DNA from: Tetrahymena thermophila SB210 | Taxonomy: Eukaryota; Ciliophora; Oligohymenophorea; Hymenostomatida; Tetrahymenidae | Reading direction: 5' to 3' | Assembly: GCF_000189635.1 (NCBI RefSeq) | Contig: NW_002476570.1 | Span: 744,001 to 808,000, forward strand | Length of the DNA stretch: 64,000 nt | Part shown: one piece after another, positions 54,703-64,000 of the stretch | Position numbering within the stretch: position 1 is the first letter of the stretch | How the letters are laid out: each line of letters starts with the position of its first letter | Notes under the pieces: generated by a model | What the model was told of the DNA's origin: nothing | Databases searched by the model: none | Seen by the model: the letters and a program-made list of their open reading frames with translations, nothing else | Translations under genes and position numbers: made by a program

Positions 54703-55353
54703 ATGATTTCTACATCTTAAACTGTAAACAGTAATAAAAATGGTAAAAATTAAGAAATATAACCATAGATATCTCATACAAACTATCCTAAAGTGATTAA
54801 TAATTAAAGCGAAGAGGTTTAAAATAAAGTATACGAGGAGGATGAATTAATTTATTATGATTTGTTTAGCGAATGCCAAGATTATGTTATTGAGTCATGT
54901 CTTGGACCTCTAGAATATAAAAACTTGTAAAAGATTTTACCTGTAGGGAAATTAACAAAATTTAACTAAGCTCTTTTATAAAATATCCAAAGATAGATTT
55001 ATTAGTAGCTGTAAATAAGATTAAAGGTATTGTTTTAGAATTTATTCAAAATATTTCTTGAAAATAGCTAAAATTTTATATTATTTTTATCAAATAAAAA
55101 GAAAAAGTTTGCCATTCTACAAGAAAAATATCAAATCAAAGACTAATTAGTAAAGATCTAAATGATTAAACAAGAACAGTAAATTTTATAATCCTTAGGT
55201 TTTAGTGATAATATAGTAGACTAAGATGAAAATTAAGTTTTTTTTGAGTTATTATTAAAAAATATGAAGTTACTTACAAATGATAAATTAATTTCTTAAG
55301 TAGAAGAAAATTAGTAAAAAGATATAAATTATCTTGAAGCTAATAAACGCTGA
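54703..55353 (+). CDS. Hypothetical Gln-rich, helix-prone protein (216 aa)
   Basis: I do not recognise this gene. One uninterrupted frame runs from ATG 54703 to TGA 55353 with ciliate-style Gln codons and more GC than its flanks, especially at the start (EEVQNKVYEEDELIYYDLF, CQDYVIESCLGPLEY). The second half (QEKYQIKDQLVKIQMIKQEQQ) looks coiled-coil forming. No signal peptide or membrane span is seen. The segment from about 55,024 to 55,090 begins AAG/GTATTG and is more AT-rich; it could be an intron, which would shorten the protein. Protein-coding status is fairly likely, function unknown. Confidence 0.6.
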
Positions 55354-55728
55354 TTTTTTTATTTTTTGTATTTTATTATTAGATAGATAAATAGATAGTT
55401 TTTGTTATATTCTTTAATTGTATTTATTCTTTATAGATATAATTAGTTCGTAATAGTAAATATTTCAATTGCTATTTACCATTCACTAGTTCAATCCTTT
55501 TTTATTGTATGTTTAAGATTTTAAATTTAAATGGATGATATCATAAATTTGCATATTTTAAAGTCTGGTATTTAATTAGGTTTTGTTTATAGTAAAATAC
55601 TTCAAAAATCATTATTTAATAACTAGCTGTAAGTAAATAAATAATTTATAAAGTAAATTTATTTTAGGGTGCGAATAGGGATAAATTCAAATATATTATT
55701 ACAAAGGTAGAAAGAGACTCTGACAAAA
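55354..55728. other. Intergenic region before the B-box gene
   Basis: This AT-rich region of 375 bp contains a short degenerate GATA tract (agatagataaatagatag, about 55,380-55,397). No gene is seen. It should contain the promoter of the B-box protein gene. Confidence 0.5.
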
Positions 55729-56931
55729 ATGGGAGGAAGCAATTCAACAAGCCAATAACTTTAGGAAAAATAATTATTAGGTAAGATAGATCCTGAGAAT
55801 ATTCCTAAATGCAAAGATCATTAGGAGGAGAGTTTGATGTTTGTTTGCACTGATGAGAAATGCAAAAATAAAATGGAAATAATTTGTAGGGTTTGCGTTT
55901 CAAAGTAAAGAGACAACATACATCGAAACCATAGAGTGTAAAGCATCAAAGAAATAATACAGGAGGTTATTAGTAACTTTAAAAGATTAGATGCTTTAGG
56001 AGTAAATAATAATAATGGAAATTTAAATAGCAGCATAAATATGAACTCTAATATATCTAGCAATACACCAAATAGATCATTTAATAATTTATCTAACAAT
56101 ATTTTAACTTAAGGCATTCCGAGTGATTAGGATATCGAAGAAAGTTTCAAAAAATTAGCTTAAGATTTCATGATACTTTCTCAAAATTGCAAGGAATTAA
56201 GTGAATAAATTATGCACTTTTTAATCTTATCAAAAGAAGATGGAAAGAAAATAGAAATAGAAAATACTCGTGCACAAACTAAAAAAATAATAGTTGATAT
56301 ATCAAATATGTGTTCTAACCCAAATATATCTGGTTATTAACAAAGTGTAAAGAAACTAGAATAGTATTTAAAGTTTAATGGGATTAAGGCAAAATTTATA
56401 GATAGCGATGGTAATCTCAAGAAACAAGTAAAAAAAGGTACATCAGATTGGCTTAATAGCATTTGGGAAGAAATGAAAACAATGACATAAGCAGTTTTAA
56501 ATATAAAGAATATTGGGCCACTTCCTTCTTACGTAGAAATGTTGGAATAAATGTAAAAAAAGGTTAAAGAATAATAAACATAGTATTAGCTAAATGAATA
56601 TTTAAAATAGTAGTAGTATCTTCAAGAATAGCAATTATTAAAATAGCAAGAACTAGAAGAGCAAATGAGGCAAGAGACTCAAAAAAGATAGGAAATCGAG
56701 GAATTTTTACGTCAACAAAAAGAAGAAGAAGAAAATGAAATTAAGAGAATATAAGGTAAATTAAGAACATTCAATTTAATTAAGAAAAATCTGTATCCAT
56801 CCATTGGTTTGTTTCTGAATCATTTGAATTTTGTGCTGTTAAGCCGCAGTATGGATTTTCTAAAAAGCAAAAATTCTAGATTAGTAAATTAGTTTAAATG
56901 GAAATGTAAATTGATCAGTAATTTTAATTGA
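55729..56931 (+). CDS. B-box-like zinc finger / coiled-coil protein (400 aa unspliced)
   Basis: The start MGGSNSTSQQ could accept N-myristoylation (Met-Gly start with Ser at position 6). Residues 24-70 carry a B-box-like zinc pattern: CKDH, CTDEKC, CRVC, then H...H (IHRNHRVQS). An Asn-rich linker follows, then a helical region and a long Q/E/K-rich coiled coil at about 280-345 (QEQQLLKQQELEEQMRQ). B-box plus coiled coil is the TRIM layout, but no RING is visible, so a scaffold role is more likely than ubiquitin ligase; this is inference. The unspliced frame ends at TGA 56931. An alternative uses donor ATATAAG/GTAAAT at 56,756-56,757 and the acceptor TTTTACAG at 57,509 to add GKQSLVRQRD... and stop at 57,574. 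Which end is real is not settled by sequence. Confidence 0.8.
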
Positions 56932-57509
56932 GGGATATTTATATTTCATTTTTTCTGTCTATTTTTTAAGAACTCTAAAATTTATCTTGTTTAAATTTAT
57001 GCTAATTTATTGCCGAACAAATCAATTTTCATTAGTCAGTATTAAAAAATTTACTAGCCTAATTAGTTTTTTTGCTTGATAGCACTTTAAATCAGCATGC
57101 AATGAATCAAAATTTAGAAAGTAATTTTCACTTAGTATTCAGCACACAAACAATTTAAATTATTGTTTTGAACAAATTGCTTTTATTGAAAAGCATTACT
57201 TTTAGATTTTTAAATAGTTGTTTGATTAGTCAATTTAAAAGTATTTACTTATTTGATCAAAATTAATTGTATGAAAAATGTTTATTCAACCTCATTATTT
57301 TCTATCAAAAACATATCAAACAATACATTTTTGATAAAAATCAATCATTACAGTTTTTCAAATATTTTTTTTTCCGAAGTAATAACTCTATTAAATTATC
57401 CATGAATTTTTTTAATAGAAGAGAAGATTAGAGATTTTTAGTCACGTAATTGAAGCTACAAGAAATCAAAATAGTCTCAAATTTTTTATGTAATATTTAT
57501 ATTTTACAG

Positions 57510-57574
57510 GAAAGCAATCACTTGTTAGGCAAAGAGATGTAAGTTTATTCGATTATTTATAAAATAGTGAATGA
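57510..57574 (+). other. Possible last exon of the B-box gene
   Basis: After a good acceptor (ATTTTACAG) the frame reads GKQSLVRQRDVSLFDYLQNSE and ends at TGA 57574. The phase fits a donor at 56,757 in the B-box gene, making an intron of about 750 nt. It is GC-richer than its flanks, which supports coding. If real, the protein would be about 364 aa. Confidence 0.4.
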
Positions 57575-59618
57575 TATTTTAAAAATAAAAAAGAATTTAG
57601 TAAATCAAATGGAGTATCATGTTCAAAATGTATATATTATTTATTTTTGCTTCCTCATAGTAGTAAAATTTCATTTATATTAAACATAGTGCCACAACAA
57701 CCATTGCAAATATGTTGAAGTATATAAAAAATATTTTCACTAAAAAATCAACTTTATATGATTGAATTTATAAACAGTGGGTAACGATTCTAGAATATTT
57801 AATTCTAGTTTATTTGAGAAACGATATTTTAACATATGACATTCTATCGTAAAAAGGGAGTAATATTTTTAAGATTTTGATAAAAAGCTATATTTTATGT
57901 TTGATCTTGCCAGAAGAAAATAAGAAAAATCGTTGAAAATAGCTTTTTTGAAGAAAACTCTAAATTAATTTATTAATTTATTTAACTTACAAAATTAATT
58001 AGATCGTAAATTTTTTTCTTTTTTTCTATTAATTAAAGTAATAATTTAGACTAAATTAATCTTAATCATTAATCTTAAACTCTTTAGGAGGTTTATTTAT
58101 TTTGAAGAGAATTCAATAGTTAATCATTACTAATTTTATATATAAAATGGCGAAAATATTAAAATCAGACAGTAAATTAAATATTTTTGAATATTTCTAA
58201 GTTATTTTTGTTAATTAGCAAGTAAAAAATTAAGATTTTGAGACATTATTCTAAGTGATTGACGATAATTATGACTGAATAATTTTTAAAAAAAATAATT
58301 ATAGTTTGTAATTATTTGAAAAAAAAAACTAAATAAAAATAACTTTATAAATAAATATTACAGAAATATGTAAAATTTTTGACACATGATTCATTAAATA
58401 TTTCTATTATGCATTTTGAAAATTCAATGCAAAGCTTTTTTTTGATGAAAATCTAAAATAAACAAATAGATTGTAATGTTTTTCCAATAATTTCTTGCTA
58501 TTAACAAAAACATAAATTAATTATTAGGGAGTAAATTTAATTTGAAGATTAAGCAAGTTAGAATGTATTGATTGATATAAAAAGTGGGAAGTAAATTTAA
58601 ATACATCAAAATTAGTAGATTAAACTATCTTTTAAATAGGACGCATCACGAGTAAAATAAAAATTCATATACATACTATTTTTATTTTAATAAATAAATG
58701 CATTATAAAAAGCTTGTAAATAGACATTTCTTACATTTTTGACTTTTAAATGTATGCTTTTTGATCGAATAGGAAGTAGTTAACTATAAAAATTAATTAT
58801 TTTATGATTACATATTTTTCTATATTTAAGGGGGTAAGCTTGAATTGAAAATCAACTGATTTATTTAATTACGCCTTTCATTAAAGCATGTAAAAGCTAG
58901 TTAATTAATTAATTAATTATGATAACTTCAAAACATTTTTTAATAAAAATAGAGGGTAAGAATTTGAAAATTAACCAGAGGTAGGCTGTCAACTGGAAAG
59001 AACTTAATTTTTCTAAACAAAAGAAAACAGTAATAGAAATTTTATCTAGACTTTTATATAACTACATTTTAACTAATAAAAGGATGTATTTTATTTTGCT
59101 TTTTGTTTGGAAATAGCATTTATTTCTCTATAAATATTTAAGTGCACTGACGGAAAGGTGATGAATAACCAGATGAAGGAAATCATTAAATAAATAAAGT
59201 TATTGGGTAATTAAAGAGGAAAAAATTAAAATAAAAGTTTTTTTTATGATTCTTTTATTTTAGGAGAACCATCTTGAAACAAAAAGAGCAGTCCGCCTTT
59301 TACAAAAAAAATTAAAAGTATTTTATTTTAGAAATAAATTTATGAAAATTCTAAGCTAATCTCTCTTTTACTTAAATAAATATTAGATTTTTTTGTGTTT
59401 TAAGAGTAAATAACTGCTTCAAAATAAAATGAAAAGAAGAGTCTATAAAAATTACACTAAAAAAAAAGATGATTTATTTATTTATTTTGTTTATATTTGC
59501 AATATCTTGTATGTTATTTAGTATTTAAATGTTTTGGTTTTGATGATTAATTTTTATTAAATTTCAGACTGAGCTTATTTTTTAATATAATTATTTATTA
59601 ATTAAAAAAATTATAAAA
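57575..59618. other. Two-kilobase AT-rich intergenic region with weak repeats
   Basis: No convincing gene is seen on either strand, although I did not search the minus strand exhaustively. Around 58,528, 58,832 and 58,953 a weak motif recurs: a G-rich start (ggg(a/t)gtaa) followed within 10-15 nt by ttgaa(g/a)att(a) and then aac or aag. The spacing is irregular and the copies are poor. Confidence 0.5.
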
Positions 59619-60644
59619 ATGACTAAAGATTCTCTTCTAAAAAAAGGTGGCCAAGCCTTTATTATTCATAAAGGAAAAAAATCAATAAGCAAAGTTTTCA
59701 TCAGTGAGAAATCATTTTAAAGAGAAAATAATATCTAACTAAATTTCATCTAGCCTTTGAATAAAATCTTTAAGAATAAACCTTTTGCTGAGGCTTATCC
59801 ATAAAAAAATACAAAGAATCTTAATAAAAAAGAATTTAAAATGAAAAAATACGATGGTGACTTGCAAACTTATTTAGATAAAAATCCCAATCTAAGTGAA
59901 GAAGAAGTGCGCCTGTTATTTGTTAAAATTATTTATCCGGTTTTTATTTTACACAGATGCAAAATATATCATGGAGATCTAAAGCCAGAGAATTATCTGT
60001 ATAAGATATGCAAAAGAACTAAGGAGTTATTTATTTATTTAACAGATTTTGGTGGTGCTGATATACTCAGTTCTCGAAATGAAAAAATCCACACGCCTTA
60101 TTGCTACTCTCACAAATTCCATCCTATTAATTTATTAGACTAAAATCATCCACATTTCAACCCCTTTTCAGCTGATTGCTATATGCTTGGGGTAATTTTA
60201 TCTCGCATGTCTTCACACTTAAAAGACATATCTTCTGATTTGAGAATTTTATTAGATCTTCTTATTAATTATGAACTGTAAATTGAGTAATTAATTTTAT
60301 TTAGATGGATAAATTGCAGTGAAAAAGCTAGAGATTTAATTCTTAAATTATCTAAAGCAAGTTAAGATTGTGATTAAAAAGAAAACACATCTGAAAATAA
60401 ACAAAACATGCATTAATTATTTGGTTACTAATAAAGTCTATAGATTTAAAATCCTATTTCTTAAAACATTTATTATCAGCCCATTTAATACTAGTACTAA
60501 GTTTATAATCCTTATTCATATCCATACGATTTTAACTATGTTTAATTGATTCAGAATAGTACTTTACCATATTCTCCTAATAGCATTATATATAACAACC
60601 TAACATATAATTCATATCAATAATCATTATCCTTTAGTTAATGA
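59619..60644 (+). CDS. Divergent HGD-type protein kinase-like protein (341 aa)
   Basis: This is a single exon in the ciliate code, ATG 59619 to TGA 60644. The small N-lobe is degenerate: KKGGQAFIIHKGKKSISKVFI stands where the Gly loop and VAIK lysine would be. The region MKKYDGDLQTYLDKN resembles the hinge and alpha-D. The catalytic loop reads YHGDLKPENYLY, with HGD in place of HRD but Asp, Lys and Asn present. The metal-binding motif DFG is intact (YLTDFGGAD), and SADCYMLGVIL is the usual SxDxWSLG region. After about residue 240 the protein becomes Q/N/Y/P-rich. It may be active or a weak kinase; substrate unknown. It resembles the gene at 62377, which is more decayed, and could be an older duplicate of it. 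Confidence 0.78.
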
Positions 60645-62376
60645 TTAATTAATTAATTGCTTCTATTTTATTAATTTTACGCAAAATAATTAAAATAATG
60701 AATATAAGATAAAATATCTATTATTCTAAAATAAAATTTGACTAGCTACTTTATTAATCATATCAAAATTACTCAAAGCTAATTATCAAATTAACACAAT
60801 AAATTTATTAATTACTATTAGAAGTCATTTCTTATCAATTACATTAAAAACTTTGTAAAACTTAATATTTTAGCAAAATCTCTTTGTATAATTTAATAAT
60901 TAGTACCAATGATTTTATATCACTTAAAAAAATTACAATCTAGATAGACCATGTGTAAAAGCATCTTCCTATTGTCTTTTATTAATTATTTTATATTTTA
61001 TATTAGTTATGACCATTAAGATGTTTAATTAAAAATAAACTTCAATTATTGGTTTATGTATTTTTGGGTAAGTGTAAAAACACGCAAATTTTTATTACTT
61101 TATTTGTTTATTTAATGATTATAATTCAATTATTTTTAATAGATTCTCAAAAATTAAAAAAATATAAATAAAAAATGTTTATTCATTTTATTTATCATTT
61201 GTTAGAATAAATTTAATTTTAAACAAAAAATTTTGAGAGCAATTGTAATTATCAATAAAACTCCTTTCTTTATTCATATGATATAATAAATTAATTTATT
61301 TTAAAAAAATAAATTTTAATTATGTAAATTAAAATATGTAAAGCTTAAATACCATTATTTATTAAAACACCACAAATCAAAATTTAATTAGTAAATAACT
61401 TTCTATTGTAATGATATTAAAAGATGTTATTTATTTAAGTTGTTTTTGTCCATGAAATAAATAGCTAATAATAGACTCAAAATAAAACTTACTTAAGAAA
61501 ATTCAAAAGGAAATAAATAATATTTTTAAATATTTATCAAATTTTCCATTAATCAAATAATTAAATTAGAACTAATAGCTAATTATTTTTGATAGTTAAG
61601 ATGTTAAAAAATTCTATTGATTTATCTTGATTAACCCATTAGGTAAATAACTTAAAATATGCTAAATTCTATAATAAAAAAAAAGCAAAATTATTAATGT
61701 AATATAAAAACTCGTAAAAAAATTATTAGTATTTCTGGTTAAAATACCAAAAGTAAAAATTTAATTAAAAATACAGTAGACATAATTAACTAATTAATTG
61801 TAAATAAAGATATTTGTCTCCAACATCAATGTTTTAATCATAAATAATTGATTAAAAATTATTTAAAAATGGCCTTATTTTATGCTATTTTTATTTATTT
61901 TTACTATATTTAGGCTTTGCTTTTTTACATTTTTGTTGAGCGGAATTTATTTTTATCAAAAAATTGTTTATTTTATAAAATAATTATCAGATTTTATATC
62001 AATTATGTAAAAAAGTTAAAAGTAAATAAACAATTAATAGCATTTATTTTTCTTTTTTTATTTATATGATACAACTTTTGTATTCAAATTTTAATTAATT
62101 TTCTTGACATGCTATATATAAATTCGCTATTTTTTTAAAAAAATTCATTTTTTGATAATTTAGAATATAAAAAAAATAATTATCATTTCTATCAAAAAAA
62201 GTATTTATAACTAAAAAAATTATTAAAAAATTAAACTTCTCAATTTATTCATTTATTAGTTTATATTTGATATTAATAAATAGTCAATTAAAATTATATA
62301 GCATGCTTATATATAAGGATACATTAATTAGTAAAAATAATATTTTGGTAAAAAGATTAAAAAACTACCAAAGTAA
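60645..62376. other. AT-rich intergenic region between the two kinase-like genes
   Basis: This 1.7-kb stretch is almost pure A/T with long homopolymer-like runs. I see no gene, tRNA or structured repeat. Confidence 0.6.
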
Positions 62377-63150
62377 ATGATAGATTTTTCATCTAAATAA
62401 AAAAATTAATTTCAGTTTTAAAAATAATTTTAACCTGAACCTGATGTTGAATCATAATAAAATATATCAATTATTTGCGATGATAATTATTTCTATAAAT
62501 TTTCTTAATAATAAAATAATTTATACCACTAAAACGAAGTAGAAATAATATAAAATTTTATTATCCCTCTAAACAAAATAGTTTAAATAACAGGAAAAAA
62601 AAGCATATTTGTTGAATATTTCTTGATAGGCGATATAATTTAAATGAAAAAAATGTAAATGAATCTTGAATAGTTCTTATTTGTAAATCCCTAGATTACA
62701 GAAAGCATAATGAAACAAATATTATAATAAATTTTGTTTTAAATTTCCATAATGCACTATTATCAAATCACTCATGGAGATATTAAATTATCAAATATAT
62801 TAATTGATATTCTGCCTAATAATTAGATAATAGCAAAAATTATTGACTTCTAAACCAGTTCCTATCACCAGTCATTTTTTGGAAGCTCATTTAAACCTAA
62901 AGGATTCTCAATATCAAATACACCTACTTGCTACCTAAATCTATGGAAAAAAAATATATTTTCTAGACCTTATAACCCTTTTGATATGGATTTACACCAA
63001 ATTGAGATTCTTATGTTTTAACTCTACACTTAAGTAGCTAAAAATTAAGTCATATCAAAATAATTAAAAGATTTTATTAATTTTTATCCAAAGTAAAAAA
63101 GTATATTTTAAATTTTAAACCATATATGGATCAAACCAGCTGAATAGTGA
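62377..63150 (+). CDS. Small pseudokinase-like protein (257 aa)
   Basis: This is a single open frame from ATG 62377 to TGA 63150. It keeps a recognisable catalytic-loop segment, THGDIKLSNILI, and an equivalent of the metal-binding motif, KIIDFQTSS, in which the Gly of DFG is replaced by Gln. No Gly-rich loop or VAIK lysine can be found in the roughly 130 residues before. A remnant of the SxDxxxLG region is YNPFDMDLHQIEILMF. These losses suggest a pseudokinase or a decaying duplicate of the gene at 59619, which shares the HGD loop and the Q-rich start. Composition is close to the surrounding DNA, so a non-functional copy is also possible, although no TGA interrupts it. Confidence 0.6.
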
Positions 63151-64000
63151 CTTTACAAAGCTAAATAACAATAACTTTATATTAAAATTATTTTTCTATT
63201 TAAAAAATTATATTATTATATGTCAACTATGTGTGAAAAAAATATATTTAAATTAAATACAATAATATAAATTGAATATAAATAGCAAATTTAATAGAAA
63301 TATTTATCACTCAAAAAAACATGAATATTTTTTTTTATTTTCTATTAAATATTTTCTAAAATTTTTTATTATATCTTTAAATGATAAAATTTTACTTAAG
63401 TTTTCCTAATTTGTTTTTAAATAAATTATCCTAATTAAATTATAAATTAAGCTTTAATATTTGATTTTATAAATAAATGTGCTATTTTTCATTATTTCTA
63501 AAGTTGGAAAATCTATAAAAAAAATTATTTTATTATTAATTTTTTATATCAAAATCAATAAATTGAGAAAATAAATTTATGAAAAATTTATAATTTTATA
63601 AATTAATTTAACAAAGATTAAATTTAATTTTTAATAAATTTTTTAATTTATTTGATACTTACTTTTGAAATTTTAATAGTAAAATATTATGACAATTTTA
63701 ATAATTTTACTCTTAATTAAATTTTATAAATTTATAGGTTTATTTATTGAAATATTCTTAGAAAATATTTTATTTTTTAACTTGGTGTGTCTTTATACAA
63801 TATTCTAATCAAAACTTTTGATAATTTTGATTATTTTAATTATATATTCAATTAATATTTTTAACTAACTACTTAAATCTGTTAATAGATCCAAATATTT
63901 AATATGTATTTTAAATTATTCATAAAATTAATGTCGAAAGTGATAAATATAAATTATAAAACTTGGCTAAATTAATATATTTTAAAGCATAATAGCAAAA
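63151..64000. other. AT-rich right end
   Basis: The sequence is extremely AT-rich with no coding frame I would defend and no recognisable structure. Confidence 0.6.

Noticed and set aside
57609-57758. Short plus-strand frame beginning MEYHVQNVYIIYFCF
   Set aside because: Only about 50 codons, no homology, and the base composition is like the flanking DNA.
1-64000. Telomere repeats, CRISPR arrays, rRNA and tRNA genes, complete transposons
   Set aside because: I found no GGGGTT/CCCCAA runs, no regularly spaced direct repeats and no recognisable RNA gene or transposase. I read by eye, so a diverged tRNA could be missed.

Overview
This is gene-bearing nuclear DNA of a ciliate, most likely Tetrahymena or a close relative. 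The DNA is extremely AT-rich, and every convincing gene reads through TAA and TAG (glutamine) and stops only at TGA. Coding exons are joined by short AT-rich GT...AG introns, mostly 49-330 nt. With the standard code the genes shatter into tiny ORFs; with the ciliate code long conserved proteins appear. The intact genes fit a macronuclear assembly, although no telomere repeat is present.

Positions 1-39,315 hold a head-to-tail array of four minus-strand paralogues, A (cut by the window edge), B, C and D. Each encodes a giant secreted-then-membrane-anchored protein; the complete ones are 2,905, 2,901 and 2,911 aa. The order is signal peptide, Cys-rich head, WD40-like beta-propeller repeats, a right-handed beta-helix with GGA(I/S) turns, an EGF-like Cys cluster, about eight membrane segments, and a conserved cytosolic tail. 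I could rebuild nine exons in each complete copy. Exon lengths and phases are conserved and all indels are multiples of three, so the copies look intact and selected. The spacers contain relics of past unequal exchange: a duplicated 5' end beside A, an orphan 3' end between B and C, and a terminal exon of an EF-hand gene between A and B.

Positions 40,335-45,360 (minus) encode a six-TM voltage/CNG-type K+ channel (1,441 aa, TVGFGD filter). It has a cyclic-nucleotide-binding fold that looks unable to bind ligand, a CCHC knuckle and a long Q/N/S-rich tail. Divergent from it, 46,513-54,172 (plus, 22 exons, 1,703 aa) encodes a ferlin: multiple C2 domains and a C-terminal membrane anchor, acting in Ca2+-linked membrane fusion.

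The right end holds smaller plus-strand genes: a glutamine-rich hypothetical protein (54,703-55,353), a B-box/coiled-coil protein (55,729-56,931 or spliced to 57,574), and two divergent HGD-type kinase-like genes (59,619-60,644 and 62,377-63,150). They are separated by long AT-rich stretches with no convincing gene. Membrane surface, ion channel and membrane fusion genes lie side by side, but I see no evidence that they form one pathway.
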